Assembly (NCBI GenBank): GCA_947502645.1
Contig: CANNAD010000001.1
Location: 186,001 to 250,000 of the forward strand
Reading direction: 5' to 3'
Length of the DNA stretch: 64,000 bases
Source: an uncultured Micrococcaceae bacterium
GTDB taxonomy: Bacteria > Actinomycetota > Actinomycetes > Actinomycetales > Micrococcaceae
The notes beneath the pieces are model-generated. The model saw only the letters and a program-made list of their open reading frames with translations, made no database searches and was not told the DNA's origin. The translations under genes were made by a program, and so were the position numbers. Positions 44,049 through 54,566 of the stretch are shown in pieces (position 1 is the stretch's first letter; each line of letters opens with the position of its first letter).

Positions 44049-45407
44049 TCAGGCAGTGACTCCGAGGGTCAGATGGGACCGGACGGCACCGGCGATCTGA
44101 TCGGCCAGCCGCTCGGCAGTGGCCATGTCCTCCGCCTCAACCATGACCCGCACAACAGGCTCGGTTCCCGAAGGACGCAACAGCACCCGGCCGGTCTCGC
44201 CCAGTTCAGTCTGAGCCGCCATCACAGCGCCCTTCACGCCGTCATGAGTGCTCACCGCAGTCTTGTCAACGTCCTTGACATTGATGAGGACCTGCGGAAG
44301 GCGCGTCATGATACTGGCGAGCTGCTTCAGGGTTCGGCCCGTCTTAGCCACCTGCGCCGCGATCTGAAGACCCGTCAGCACTCCATCGCCCGTCGTCGCA
44401 TGGTCGGCAAAAATGACATGCCCTGACTGCTCGCCACCGAGACTGTAGCTTCCGTTGCGCATGGCTTCGAGCACGTAGCGGTCCCCCACTCCGGTTTCCC
44501 GGATGCTGATACCCGCCTCGCGGAGTGCAAGCTTGAGACCCAGATTGCTCATAACAGTTGCGACGAGCGTGCTGTCCTTCAACGTCTCTGCCGCGTTCAT
44601 GGCAATGGCCAGAATGGCCATGATCTGGTCCCCGTCAACAACAGTTCCCTCATGGTCCACGGCCAGGCAGCGGTCGGCGTCGCCATCGTGAGCGATACCC
44701 AGATCCGCACCGTGAGCCACCACAGCTTCCTGAAGCTTCCCGAGATGAGTGGATCCACAGCCGTCGTTGATGTTCAGACCATCCGGGTCCGCACCAATCA
44801 CGATGATCTCAGCTCCGGCGTCCGCAAACACCTGCGGAGAACAGCCGCTCGCAGCACCATTGGCACAGTCAAGCACAATCTTCAGGCCGTCCAGGCGGTG
44901 CGGGAGCGTCCCGAGCAGATGAATGAGATAGCGGTCCTCAGCATCCGCGAAACGCTGGATACGTCCGACGTCGGCTCCCGTGGGAAGGCGGACGGGGTCC
45001 TTCAGTTGGGTCTCAATGGCGTCTTCGACGGCGTCGTCGAGCTTTTGTCCGCCACGGGCCAGGAACTTGATGCCGTTATCCGGTGCTGCGTTGTGCGAGG
45101 CGGAAATCATGACCCCGAAGTCGGCCTTGAGGTCAGCGACCAGGAAAGCCGCGGCGGGAGTGGGGAGAACGCCGGCGTCGTAGACGTCGACACCGGAGCT
45201 GGCGAGGCCTGCTTCGACGGCGGCGGCGATGAACTCGCCGCTGATTCTGGGATCGCGGGCAATGACTGCGGTGGGACGCTTACCGTCTTCCACTGTGTTG
45301 TGCCCCAGGACGACGGCGGCGGCTTGTGCGAGCTGTAGCGACAGCTCAGCCGTGATCAATCCATTTGCCAATCCGCGGACGCCATCCGTCCCAAACAATC
45401 TACTCAT
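44049..45407 (-). CDS. glmM: Phosphoglucosamine mutase
   Basis: 452 aa. It converts glucosamine 6-phosphate to glucosamine 1-phosphate. The phosphoserine loop is [14 protein letters not shown], the Mg loop DGDADR, and the sugar loop [10 protein letters not shown]. The start [15 protein letters not shown] is canonical. It follows rpsI on the minus strand after a terminator, and works in the same pathway as glmS in this window. Confidence 0.96.
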   Translation of the reverse strand: MSRLFGTDGVRGLANGLITAELSLQLAQAAAVVLGHNTVEDGKRPTAVIARDPRISGEFIAAAVEAGLASSGVDVYDAGVLPTPAAAFLVADLKADFGVMISASHNAAPDNGIKFLARGGQKLDDAVEDAIETQLKDPVRLPTGADVGRIQRFADAEDRYLIHLLGTLPHRLDGLKIVLDCANGAASGCSPQVFADAGAEIIVIGADPDGLNINDGCGSTHLGKLQEAVVAHGADLGIAHDGDADRCLAVDHEGTVVDGDQIMAILAIAMNAAETLKDSTLVATVMSNLGLKLALREAGISIRETGVGDRYVLEAMRNGSYSLGGEQSGHVIFADHATTGDGVLTGLQIAAQVAKTGRTLKQLASIMTRLPQVLINVKDVDKTAVSTHDGVKGAVMAAQTELGETGRVLLRPSGTEPVVRVMVEAEDMATAERLADQIAGAVRSHLTLGVTA

Positions 45408-45484
45408 TCGTTACATCCTAAGCGAGGTCCACCCAGTTTCCTGTGATGGAGGACTTCTCAAGTGGGCTTTCGGTCTATAAAAGC

Positions 45485-45522
45485 ACAAGAGCCCGCCCGG
45501 TAGGCCGGACAGGCTCTTGTGA
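45485..45522 (-). terminator. Terminator after rpsI
   Basis: CACAAGAGCC (45485-45494) and GGCTCTTGTG (45513-45522) form a stem, with further GC pairing inside. On the minus strand it is followed by CTTTTAT, a usable T-run, so this is the intrinsic terminator of rplM-rpsI. Confidence 0.85.
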
Positions 45523-45537
45523 TGGTGAAGATTATTA

Positions 45538-46035
45538 TTAGCGCTTGGAGTACTGAGGCGCCTTGCGGGCCTTCTTGAGACCAGCCTTCTTGCGTTCGAT
45601 GATGCGGGCGTCGCGGGTCAGGAACCCTGCCTTCTTCAGCGTGGGGCGGTTGTTCTCGCGGTCGATCTCGTTCAGTGAACGGGCGATGCCGAGACGCAGT
45701 GCGCCGGCCTGACCGGAGGGGCCGCCACCGCTGATCCGGGCGATGACGTCATAGGCGCCTTCGAGGTCCAGGATGCGGAACGGGTCATTGACTTCCTGCT
45801 GGTGCAGCTTGTTCGGGAAGTAGTTGGCCAGTTCGCGACCGTTGATGGTCCACTTACCCGATCCCGGGACAACACGGACACGGGCGATAGCTTCCTTGCG
45901 ACGTCCAACGGCTGCACCGGGAACGGTCAGCGCGGGGCGCTCCTTGGCTGCGGTTTCAGTTGCCGCATCCGTGCTTTCCGAGGTGTAGCTGGACAGCTCC
46001 TCGGTGGTGCTGAGCTCTTCAGTATTCTGAGCCAC
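45538..46035 (-). CDS. rpsI: Small ribosomal subunit protein uS9
   Basis: 165 aa, GTG start with AAGGAG upstream. The S9 core begins at [17 protein letters not shown] and ends with the tRNA-contacting tail KAPQYSKR. An acidic, Thr/Ser/Glu-rich N-terminal extension of about 35 residues precedes it, common in actinobacteria. It is 39 bases after rplM, in the universal rplM-rpsI operon. Confidence 0.97.
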   Translation of the reverse strand: MAQNTEELSTTEELSSYTSESTDAATETAAKERPALTVPGAAVGRRKEAIARVRVVPGSGKWTINGRELANYFPNKLHQQEVNDPFRILDLEGAYDVIARISGGGPSGQAGALRLGIARSLNEIDRENNRPTLKKAGFLTRDARIIERKKAGLKKARKAPQYSKR

Positions 46036-46074
46036 GATTCTCCTTGAATAAGTTTCTAAAGCGGGTGGCCGAAA

Positions 46075-46518
46075 TTACTGGGCGACCTGGGTGATGTCGA
46101 ACGACTTGGGCTGCTGGGCGGCGTGCGGGTGCTCGGCACCGGCGTATACCTTCAGCTTGGATAGCTGCTGAGCGGCCAGGGAATTCTTGGGAAGCATGCC
46201 CTTGATCGCCTTTTCGACGGCGCGCACCGGGTTCTGCTCCAGGAGCTCCGCGTAAGACATTGATGAGAGACCGCCCGGGAAACCCGAGTGGCGGTAGGCG
46301 CGCTTCTGTTCCAGCTTGGCGCCGGTCAGTGCGACCTTCTCTGCGTTGATGATGATGACGAAATCGCCCATGTCCATGTGAGGAGCAAAGGTCGGCTTGT
46401 GCTTTCCGCGCAGCAGTGTTGCGGTCTGGCTGGCAAGACGACCCAGGACAACGTCGGTGGCGTCAATGACGTGCCACTGGCGGTTGATGTCGCCGGGCTT
46501 CGGGGTGTACGTACGCAC
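46075..46518 (-). CDS. rplM: Large ribosomal subunit protein uL13
   Basis: 147 aa from the GTG at 46518 ([19 protein letters not shown]), the family length. An in-frame start at 46557 adds 13 residues but the AAAAGG site lies at the right distance only for 46518. Blocks [16 protein letters not shown] and [19 protein letters not shown] are canonical. First gene of rplM-rpsI. Confidence 0.96.
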   Translation of the reverse strand: MRTYTPKPGDINRQWHVIDATDVVLGRLASQTATLLRGKHKPTFAPHMDMGDFVIIINAEKVALTGAKLEQKRAYRHSGFPGGLSSMSYAELLEQNPVRAVEKAIKGMLPKNSLAAQQLSKLKVYAGAEHPHAAQQPKSFDITQVAQ

Positions 46519-46958
46519 GGTTTTTGCCTTTTCTTGTTCTGGTGGCGCCAAACACACCGGACTTTCGCAGTGCGGTGAGTTAACGCGTTTATCTATGCGC
46601 TACCGGCAATCCAGGTGAGGACTGAACATAACCAGTGGTCCCGGAATCTCCCGGCCGGCCTGTGGGGCTTGATGGGCTCTGCAACTGAGCCACCCCTGGG
46701 CGCGGACGTATCGGGATAGGACACGCACAACGACTATCAAGACTAACGCGCGGATGCATACATGGTCAAAACGACACAGTTGCACAGCGCGGGAAGCCAA
46801 TGTCAGCAGCATACTGCCCGCAATGGGATCCAGCGAAGCTTGGGACTGCCTGAGTTATGCGTCTGGTCACAACTGTGAGTAGCGCACCTCACACTTCCGG
46901 CTAAGATCGTAAAGGTTGCCGCGACCCGGCAGCGTGTACACAGGGGGAGGCAACAGGT
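46519..46958. other. Intergenic region between rplM and the FtsX operon
   Basis: Divergent promoter region of 440 bases. I see no convincing gene; a minus-strand frame at 46600-46812 has an unlikely composition and no ribosome site. On the plus strand TAAGAT (46902-46907) could be a -10 and GGGGGAGG precedes the permease start. No recognised riboswitch or ribosomal leader was seen. Confidence 0.5.
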
Positions 46959-49900
46959 TTGGGATTGACGTGGCTCGTGCGCGCTCGGGGGCGTGCCCGC
47001 CGTCGGATTCTGTTGTCAATCCTCCTCACGTTGACGTTCATCACGGCGATCGTCTCGGCGACTGTTGGCTACACACAGCTCGCCGCCACGCAGGCCCTGC
47101 GTGCCGCAGCCGCGCAGCCCTTCACCGCCGAGAGCTTCCTCAGGGTCCATACGTCGGTCCCTGATCCCGCGGACGACGCCGAAGCGCAAGCCCAGCAGGT
47201 CAGTACCCTGATGGACGAACTCGGCTTGGGCCGGGGGCTGCAGCGCAGTTCCAGCCACTTTGGTCCGTCGTTACCGTTGGTGCCCTCCGCCGGCACAGCA
47301 GTCAATCTTCCTGCGGATCTGGCCTTCGTTCCGGTGGAAATCCCAGTATCCGACGACGGCCCGGACGTCGATGCGCAGTGGCGTGCGTTCGGTAACTTCA
47401 CCGCCAACTCTTCTGGCCCCGTTCCTGCGGTATTGACGGCCGATGCAGCTGCCGCACTGGATCTTGACCTTGGCCAGACCTTCAGTGTTGATGGTGCGAA
47501 CTCAGCGGTGCAGCTTGAGCTGACGGGCGTCGTCGACAGTTCATCGGTGGGCGACTCCCGGTCGGTCCCGCTCCTGGCCGTTTCTGAAGCTGTTGCCGGG
47601 GACGGCGGCGGGACGCACGCAATCGCTGTGCCCGAGGGAAGCCTTGAACGATTCACGGCTTCTCCAAAAATCCAGTGGACACTCACACTCGATCCACACA
47701 CCATCAGCGCGGATCACCTCAACGCGCTGGCTGCGGGCCTTCCGTTGCTGAAAGACCGAATGCTGGAGGATGAAGCGGTCAACGACGGCGGCGTGGTTGC
47801 AGCTGGGGGATTGTCGACGGCGATCGCAACGGCCGCGGAAGCAACACGAGCCGTGCAGGCAATTGTGCCGACGTCGATCATCGTCCTTGCTGCTCTGGGA
47901 CTGGTTGGCACCGCCAGGCTCGCCGGCCTGCTGGCAGGCTCACGCACCACAGAATCACAGCTCATGAGGGCCAGAGGGGCATCATCAGGTCAGCGCACCA
48001 TGCTGGCCGCAGCCGAAATTCTGCCCATTGCACTGTTGGGTGCGGCTGCGGGATGGGCCGCGGCTCTCGCCGTCGCTCCCCTGTTGACACGTTGGACCCT
48101 CTCTGGCGGCATCAGCCCTGCCCCATTCTGGGACAGGGTGATTGAAGCGGCGGTAGCCACCTGGTTCATACCGCTGTCTGTACTGGTGGCCGCCGTCGTC
48201 ATCTTCTCCGGACTTGCGTTCGTTCAGGCCGTTCGGGCAGGCACCCGGACCTCAACACGTGAGCGCATAGGTTCCTTCGTTGTGGTTGCACTGTTGGCAG
48301 GGGTCTGCCTCTTGAGTGTGTTCCAGTTCCTCCTGCATGATTCGCCACTGCTCGCTGCGGATACCGGCCAGGACCGGCTCAATGTGCTGGCGGCCCCGGC
48401 ACCTGCCCTGCTGATCCTGCTGTTGGCCGTGGTTGGCGTGCTGATCGTTGCCACACTCGCCCGTTTTGTCGAGAAACGTTCAGGGAGGCGAGTCGGCCTT
48501 GGCTTGTTCCTGGCCGGGCGGCAGGTGTCCCGTCGCATGTCACTGTTCGTGCTGCCCGTCGTCGTTATTGCGGTGACCGTGGGAACGGGCATGTTCGCGG
48601 CGGCGTTCACATCCTCGGCGCGTTCGGCCCAGGAGACCGCAGCGCAACTGGTCAATGGTTCCGATGTTCGGGTGCAGGACTCTGGGCCGATGGTGCTGCG
48701 CCGCGCTTCGGACATGCTGGACCTTGAACAGTTCGCGGATATTCGTGGGGTCAGTACCGCAGACACTGTTCATCGGGGAGAGGCGAGGGCGGGCACGGAA
48801 GACGTTGCAGTGGTTGGCGTCCCCGCAGTATCGCTGCCAGCGCTGGTCTCCACTGACGCTGATGTTTTTGACGCGGAGCAGGCCGCCGCGAACATCGAGA
48901 GCCCGGAGCGCCCCGTACCTCCGGCCCTGGAGCTGAACGAACAAACGTCCCAGGTGCGCTTCCAGCTCTCGACCACGAGCAGTGGCTCCAACCTCCCGAG
49001 TGTTCCTGGCGGGAGCGATTCCAATACCTACCGGGCCACCATTACGGCTTGGCTCGAGCGGGACGACGGCGTCCTGTTACCGGTGGAGGCGGGAACACTG
49101 AACCTGACAGCCAGCGGTACGGAGCAGCTCCACTCGCTGGCCTTTTCCCTGCCCCAGAACGACGACGGTACCAAGTTCACGGCGATTGCCGCAGTCGATA
49201 TTGTGGTGAAGTCAGCTGGGGATCCTATGGATTTCACGGTTCAGCTGACCAGTATCGCCACAGATGCCGGGGTGGGTACGGGCGAGAACAGGATTGACGG
49301 CGAGCAGGACCTGGTGCTGGCGGAGGAAGCGTTCCCGGAGAGTGCTGCTGAGTCAGTTGCGGGCGGTGCCATTGCGATACTGCGGTCAAGCTACGATCAG
49401 GGTGTGCCCATGTCTGCGCGGTTCATCGCGGCTGGTATCGCCGAGGATCCACTGCCGGTCATGGCCACCGATTCGCTGCTCACTGCCCTTGATCTGTCCC
49501 TTGGGGAGAGCATGCCGTTACGCGTTGGGAGCTCCACCATTCCCGCCCTCATTGTGGATAGCACGCAAACCATTCCGGGCTCTGGCCCGGGCTTTGCTGT
49601 ACTCGTGGACAGGGGCGCTTATTCGGAGGCGTGGCTGAAGTATTTGCCCAACCCGCCGCGGGCCAACGAAATATGGATTGCAGCGGAGCCAGGAGCGGAC
49701 GCCGGTGAGCTAGCCGACGCCGTCAGGACTGTTGCCGGAGCGGATGCCCACGTCAGCGCCGCGAGCGCATCATCCTCGAACCGCTTCCTGGTCCCTGCCA
49801 CGGTTGCCCTGTGGATGGGGGCTCTGGGTGCTCTGGTCATCGGAGCTGCCGCCCTTGCGGCGAGCGCAGCGGCCATGGCTGCCGCCCGCACCAGGGACGT

Positions 49901-50222
49901 TTCGATCCTGCGTGCTGTAGGAGTTCAGGCGGCGGATCAGTCCAGGGGCCGACGTCGGGAGCTGGCTTGGGCGGGTGCATCTGCCATGGTGCTCGGTGCG
50001 TTTGCGGGGCTCGGTACGGCGTTGTTGACAGTCCCTGCGCTCGCTGGCATCACGCTGGTGGATACGGCGGTTTCCTTCGCTGTTCCGTTTGGTATCGCCG
50101 TCGTGCCGGCTTTGCTGCTTGTGGCCGCCCAGGCGCTGGTGCTGGGTGTTGCCGTCTGGCTGTATGGGCGTGCCGTGTTCCGGCAGTCTGTTGACCGTGC
50201 CTGGATGGGGGAACTTCGGTGA
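46959..50222 (+). CDS. Very large FtsX-like ABC permease (1)
   Basis: 1087 aa. TTG start with GGGGGAGG 8 bases upstream. One membrane helix at about 16-38, a roughly 250-residue extracytoplasmic region, then six or so helices between about 295 and 545, a second large extracytoplasmic region of roughly 400 residues, and three C-terminal helices forming an FtsX domain. This is the layout of two-FtsX-domain permeases such as those working with MacB/LolD-type ATPases, which move or extract lipids, peptides or enzymes at the outer face of the membrane. Cargo is unknown. The GTGA overlap couples it to the second permease. Confidence 0.8.
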   Translation: MGLTWLVRARGRARRRILLSILLTLTFITAIVSATVGYTQLAATQALRAAAAQPFTAESFLRVHTSVPDPADDAEAQAQQVSTLMDELGLGRGLQRSSSHFGPSLPLVPSAGTAVNLPADLAFVPVEIPVSDDGPDVDAQWRAFGNFTANSSGPVPAVLTADAAAALDLDLGQTFSVDGANSAVQLELTGVVDSSSVGDSRSVPLLAVSEAVAGDGGGTHAIAVPEGSLERFTASPKIQWTLTLDPHTISADHLNALAAGLPLLKDRMLEDEAVNDGGVVAAGGLSTAIATAAEATRAVQAIVPTSIIVLAALGLVGTARLAGLLAGSRTTESQLMRARGASSGQRTMLAAAEILPIALLGAAAGWAAALAVAPLLTRWTLSGGISPAPFWDRVIEAAVATWFIPLSVLVAAVVIFSGLAFVQAVRAGTRTSTRERIGSFVVVALLAGVCLLSVFQFLLHDSPLLAADTGQDRLNVLAAPAPALLILLLAVVGVLIVATLARFVEKRSGRRVGLGLFLAGRQVSRRMSLFVLPVVVIAVTVGTGMFAAAFTSSARSAQETAAQLVNGSDVRVQDSGPMVLRRASDMLDLEQFADIRGVSTADTVHRGEARAGTEDVAVVGVPAVSLPALVSTDADVFDAEQAAANIESPERPVPPALELNEQTSQVRFQLSTTSSGSNLPSVPGGSDSNTYRATITAWLERDDGVLLPVEAGTLNLTASGTEQLHSLAFSLPQNDDGTKFTAIAAVDIVVKSAGDPMDFTVQLTSIATDAGVGTGENRIDGEQDLVLAEEAFPESAAESVAGGAIAILRSSYDQGVPMSARFIAAGIAEDPLPVMATDSLLTALDLSLGESMPLRVGSSTIPALIVDSTQTIPGSGPGFAVLVDRGAYSEAWLKYLPNPPRANEIWIAAEPGADAGELADAVRTVAGADAHVSAASASSSNRFLVPATVALWMGALGALVIGAAALAASAAAMAAARTRDVSILRAVGVQAADQSRGRRRELAWAGASAMVLGAFAGLGTALLTVPALAGITLVDTAVSFAVPFGIAVVPALLLVAAQALVLGVAVWLYGRAVFRQSVDRAWMGELR

Positions 50223-52930
50223 AACTGTTCACGCTGCTGCACCGGCAGTTCCGTCATCACCGGGCGGCGTCCGTGCTGCTGGTATGCATCATCCTGGTGG
50301 TGTCCGGGTTGCTGGCGGCCTGGCCTCGCGCGATCAACGCCATGTATACGCAGGATCTGCACCAGAGTGTGGGCACGATGACCGCGTCCCAGCGGAACGT
50401 GTCCGCGTTGCTCCCTCAGGCGCCAGCAGTGGCCAGTGACATAACTGCCCATATAACTCCCCAGGATGTTGACGGCCAACTTGCGCATATTCGTGGCGGC
50501 TTTCCAGAGCTACTGCAAAAGTCGGTTGATGATGCCCAGTGGGTCAGCACCGCGACCCAGACCGGGGTGATTGGTGAGCTGCCCGAGGGCCTGTACGAGC
50601 TGTTGCCCTCGTTCGCTGTCGCTCCGGGGTTGATGGATCATGTGACGCTGACCGATGGTCGGGCCCCAGAGCCGCTGTCGCTCACGGATCTGGGTGAGAA
50701 ACCGTTGGAGATCATGCTCTCGGCCAACAGTGCTGAACAGGCGCGCTGGGCGGTCGGCGAAACGCGTGTAGTGCTCGTCAACGACCTCCGGACGAACAGC
50801 GGTGCGGGCGCACGGGAACCCATTACCAGTAGCGATGTGGTTCTGACGGGTATCTATGAGGCGAAAGATCCCTCCGCGGGCTACTGGAACATGGTTCCTT
50901 CGCTCCTGAACCCGATGGTCATCAACGATCCGGAGCGCGGCGATTCCGTTTCGCCCACGGCCGTGATCGACGCCGGCTCCGGTATGACTGCCCGGACGCT
51001 CACCGGCAAAACAAGCCTGATGCTTTGGTACAAGCTGCAGCCCGACGCCGCAACTGCTCTGAATGCCACGGAGCTGGAAGCGCAGCTGCGACAGGTCGCC
51101 GGCCAGTCCAACAGTCTTGTGTCCACGAGTGGGGGCTCGGGCGCACCTCTGACCCTGCGCTCCGAGACGGCGGACACCATTGCCGATGTCACTGAGCGTG
51201 CCTCCACCACGAACCGTATCCTGGCTCTGCTTGCCTCCGGCCCCCTTGGCGTCTGTTTACTGACCGCCGTGATCGCTGTTCGGTTGGTTGTGGACCGGCG
51301 TCGGAATGCGTTGGCCCTCATCGCTGCGCGTGGCGCCCCTGGTTTTCAGTTGCGGGCCACACTCATGGCTGAGGGTCTACTCCTGGGCATTCCTGCGGCA
51401 GCCGCCGGAACAGCGGCAGCTCTCCTGTTGATTCCGGGGGCGATCACGCCGTCGCAGTTCTTCTGGCCGGCGCTGGCGGCCCTGGCTCCCGCAGCGATTT
51501 TCGCTTCAGTGAAACTCACATCCGACGACGACTCCCCTGCTTCCGCGGTGAAACGCCGGCGGCGGCTTGTCGCCGAAGGAGCTGTTGTGTTGGCCGCTGC
51601 CGGAGCAGTAACCGCACTGTTCAGCCGTGGAAACAGCACCTCCACTATCGACCCCGTTCTCAGCGCGGCACCATTGTTGATCGCCGTCGCCGTGTCCCTC
51701 CTGGTTCTGCGCCTGTACCCGTTGCCGCTCGCCTGGTGGGCGCGTCGTCAGCGCACCTCACCACGGCTCCTCAGCTTCCTGGGGCCGGCCCGTTCCGTCA
51801 GGTCCGCCGTGGCAGCACTGGTGCCGGTGATGGCGTTGACCGTGGGTGTCGCCGTCGTCGTGTTCTCCGGCACCCTGCTCTCCACATTCCGTGACGGTGT
51901 GACGGCAGCAGCCCGATACAGTGTCCCAGCGGACCTCGTGGTGGAAACGTCGCCACTGAATAACGAACAGCTTGAGCAGATCGAGGCGATCGACGGCGTG
52001 GCCGCCATGGCCGCGCTCTCGGACTTCACCAGCGCGTCACCGCAATTTGAAGGTACCGAATCCAACAGCCGGCACGTGTGGCTGGTAGACGCCGACGCCC
52101 TGCGGAAGGTCCAGGCAGACTACCCGGGATCAATACCTGACTCCCTGTTGGAAGAACTCAGCTCCACCACCGACGGCACACTGCCCATGATCGCCTCCGC
52201 CGGAACAGGCCTCGAGGCAGGCGACGAAGGTGAAATCAGGTTCTATGGCGAAATTGACGTCAGCGTTTCCGCCTCGCTCGAGAGCATCTCCCTGCTCGAC
52301 ACCAGCAACTGGGTGCTCATGGACCGCGACACCGTCCGAGACCGCCTCGACATCGAAGCGGTAGCAGGGAAACTGTTGATCAAACTGGCGCCCGGAGCGG
52401 ACGTACAACATGTCGCCAAGAGCATCGCCAGCATCAGCCGGGTAGTTGCCGGGCAACAGACACCCACCGAATACCAGGAGCGCATCCTGGAATCACCCTC
52501 CGCCAAGGGACTCCAACTCGGACTCTGGACCATCGTGAGCTTCATGGGACTGCTCTCGGCCCTGATCATCATCATGACCACACTCGTCAACGCACCCGGA
52601 CGGAACCGGCTGATCGCCCTCCTGCGAACACTCGGATTCCCACCCACACGAGACCGCGGCCTGTTGCTGTGGGAACTGGTGCCGCCAGCCGCCGTCGCCC
52701 TTGTGGTGGGAACCGGCGTCGGGCTCCTGCTGCCCACGGTAGTCATGCCGTCCATTGATCTGAGGACTTTCACAGGCGGTTACCTGCCCGTCGAACTCGT
52801 GTATGACCCGGTGCTGCTCGGCTCACTTCTGGGCGGCTTTGTGCTCGTAGTGCTGGGTTCCATGATGGCGGCGGTAGCGGTGGGCCGACGTCAACGAATA
52901 GCAACAGCCCTGCGGATTGGTGAAGAGTGA
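50219..52930 (+). CDS. Large FtsX-like ABC permease (2)
   Basis: 903 aa, GTG start overlapping permease 1. A helix at about 18-38 is followed by a roughly 290-residue extracytoplasmic domain, a middle cluster of helices between about 330 and 570, a second outer domain of about 200 residues, and three C-terminal helices. It has the same plan as permease 1 but is shorter, so the two probably pair as a heterodimer. It is followed by two ATPase genes with 4-base overlaps. Confidence 0.8.
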   Translation: MKLFTLLHRQFRHHRAASVLLVCIILVVSGLLAAWPRAINAMYTQDLHQSVGTMTASQRNVSALLPQAPAVASDITAHITPQDVDGQLAHIRGGFPELLQKSVDDAQWVSTATQTGVIGELPEGLYELLPSFAVAPGLMDHVTLTDGRAPEPLSLTDLGEKPLEIMLSANSAEQARWAVGETRVVLVNDLRTNSGAGAREPITSSDVVLTGIYEAKDPSAGYWNMVPSLLNPMVINDPERGDSVSPTAVIDAGSGMTARTLTGKTSLMLWYKLQPDAATALNATELEAQLRQVAGQSNSLVSTSGGSGAPLTLRSETADTIADVTERASTTNRILALLASGPLGVCLLTAVIAVRLVVDRRRNALALIAARGAPGFQLRATLMAEGLLLGIPAAAAGTAAALLLIPGAITPSQFFWPALAALAPAAIFASVKLTSDDDSPASAVKRRRRLVAEGAVVLAAAGAVTALFSRGNSTSTIDPVLSAAPLLIAVAVSLLVLRLYPLPLAWWARRQRTSPRLLSFLGPARSVRSAVAALVPVMALTVGVAVVVFSGTLLSTFRDGVTAAARYSVPADLVVETSPLNNEQLEQIEAIDGVAAMAALSDFTSASPQFEGTESNSRHVWLVDADALRKVQADYPGSIPDSLLEELSSTTDGTLPMIASAGTGLEAGDEGEIRFYGEIDVSVSASLESISLLDTSNWVLMDRDTVRDRLDIEAVAGKLLIKLAPGADVQHVAKSIASISRVVAGQQTPTEYQERILESPSAKGLQLGLWTIVSFMGLLSALIIIMTTLVNAPGRNRLIALLRTLGFPPTRDRGLLLWELVPPAAVALVVGTGVGLLLPTVVMPSIDLRTFTGGYLPVELVYDPVLLGSLLGGFVLVVLGSMMAAVAVGRRQRIATALRIGEE

Positions 52931-53859
52931 GGACATCGGATGAAAGCGGAAACACCATGAGCAGCAGCCAGAGCACACCGGACATTCTCTGCGAGGACGT
53001 AGTCCGGATTTTCCGCGGTGACGGCATTGAGGTTCAGGCCCTTCAGGGACTGAACCTGCGTGTGGAGCGTGGGGAAATGACTGCTGTCGTCGGCGCGTCC
53101 GGGTCCGGGAAATCCACCCTGTTGACCATTCTGTCCGGCCTTGATGTTCCCTCCGCCGGCAACGCGCACGTGGCCGGTGTGGACCTGCTGGCCATGAGCC
53201 GGAAGCAGCGGGTGCACTACCAGCGGAAAACCGTCGGCTTCATCTGGCAGCAAACACCCCGCAATCTGCTGCCCTACCTCACAGCGGCTGAGAACGTGGA
53301 GTTGCCCATGGCGTTGGTGGGCCGGAAGGATTCAGCCGCCAGGGTGGCTGACCTGCTGGAACTCACTGGCGTCGGCTATTGCCGAAACCGCACGCCCGCG
53401 CAGCTCTCCGGCGGTGAGCAGCAGCGCGTCTCCATCGCTGTGGCCATGGCCAATGAGCCCCGCGTCATTCTGGCCGACGAGCCCACTGGCGAACTCGACG
53501 AGGCTACCTCCGCCGAGGTTCTGGAAGCGATGCGATCGGTGAACCGGGAGCTGGGGGTGACCACGCTCATTGTCACCCATGACCCCACCGTGTCCGAGCA
53601 CGTCCAGCGCACGGTGCAGATCCGTGACGGGCGCTGCTCCACGGAAACGCTGAGGCGGTCAGGTGTGAACGACGACGGCGACGAGCACCTGATCGCCGAG
53701 GAATTCGCGGTCATCGACAAAGTGGGCCGCCTCCAGCTACCGCAGGACTTCATGTCCACCCTCAACATGAAGGACCGCGTGAGGCTGGGGCTCGAAGACG
53801 ACCACGTGCGGGTATCCCCACATCATTCGACGGGCACCACCCAGGAGGATCAGCCATGA
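52927..53859 (+). CDS. ABC ATPase (MacB/LolD type) with AbrB-like C-terminal module
   Basis: 310 aa. Walker A GASGSGKS (56-63), signature QLSGGEQQRVS, Walker B VILADEPTGELD and switch His in IVTHDPTVS are intact. After the ATPase a tail of about 50 residues contains FAVIDKVGRLQLPQDFMSTL (260-279) and then NMKDRVRLGLEDDHVRV, which resembles an AbrB/SpoVT swapped-hairpin domain. Such a tail is unusual for LolD-type ATPases; dimerisation or sensing are possible roles. The start may be the GTG at 52927, which overlaps permease 2, or the ATG at 52957. Confidence 0.85.
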   Translation: MRTSDESGNTMSSSQSTPDILCEDVVRIFRGDGIEVQALQGLNLRVERGEMTAVVGASGSGKSTLLTILSGLDVPSAGNAHVAGVDLLAMSRKQRVHYQRKTVGFIWQQTPRNLLPYLTAAENVELPMALVGRKDSAARVADLLELTGVGYCRNRTPAQLSGGEQQRVSIAVAMANEPRVILADEPTGELDEATSAEVLEAMRSVNRELGVTTLIVTHDPTVSEHVQRTVQIRDGRCSTETLRRSGVNDDGDEHLIAEEFAVIDKVGRLQLPQDFMSTLNMKDRVRLGLEDDHVRVSPHHSTGTTQEDQP

Positions 53860-54566
53860 GCCACCCCGTTGTTACGCCGGCGCCGTCCTCCATCGCGCCG
53901 CCTGCCCTCCGCGCCGAGTCGGTGACACGTACCTACGGCAGCGGTGACTCGGCGGTACATGCGTGCCGTGAGGTTTCCCTGACGGTTTCCGCCGGTGAGC
54001 TCCTGGTCATCAAGGGGCCCTCCGGTTCGGGAAAGACCACCCTGCTGAATTGTATTGGAGGGCTGGACCAGCCCGACGCCGGCCAGGTCTGGCTGGGCGG
54101 GAACGAGCTGACGGGCATGCGGGAACAGGACCGGGTCAGGCTGCGGCAGAAGGAGCTGGGGTTCATCTTCCAGTCTTTCGGTCTCATCCCCATCCTGACG
54201 GCCGCCGAGAACATCGAAGTTCCCCTGCGTCTTATGAATACCGATCCTGCTGTCCGTGATGCCAGGGTGACCGAACTACTGGAGCGCATGGGGCTGGAGC
54301 AGCATCGGAACCAGCGGCCTGACCAGCTCTCTGGTGGGCAACAGCAACGAGTCGGGATTGCGCGCGCTTTGGCGAATAGGCCCGGCGTGCTGATAGCGGA
54401 TGAGCCTACGGGCCAACTGGACAGCGGCACCGCAGCGACGATGATGGACCTTCTTGCGGACCTTGCACATCAGGAGCAGGTAGCGGTGATAGTGACAACG
54501 CACGACCCCTTGCTGATCGGACGCGCTGACCAAGTCCTGGAACTCCACGACGGAAATGTGATTTAG
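53856..54566 (+). CDS. ABC ATPase (MacB/LolD type)
   Basis: 236 aa. Walker A GPSGSGKT (54-61), signature [14 protein letters not shown], Walker [13 protein letters not shown], and switch His in [10 protein letters not shown] are all intact. It overlaps the previous ATPase by 4 bases. With two permeases and two full ATPases the operon could encode one heterodimeric machine or two alternatives. This ATPase lacks the AbrB-like tail of its neighbour. Confidence 0.9.
   Translation: MSHPVVTPAPSSIAPPALRAESVTRTYGSGDSAVHACREVSLTVSAGELLVIKGPSGSGKTTLLNCIGGLDQPDAGQVWLGGNELTGMREQDRVRLRQKELGFIFQSFGLIPILTAAENIEVPLRLMNTDPAVRDARVTELLERMGLEQHRNQRPDQLSGGQQQRVGIARALANRPGVLIADEPTGQLDSGTAATMMDLLADLAHQEQVAVIVTTHDPLLIGRADQVLELHDGNVI

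Noticed and set aside
46600-46812. Minus-strand frame of 70 codons upstream of rplM
   Set aside because: No ribosome site, Cys/Arg-rich composition unlike neighbours, and it fills a promoter region.
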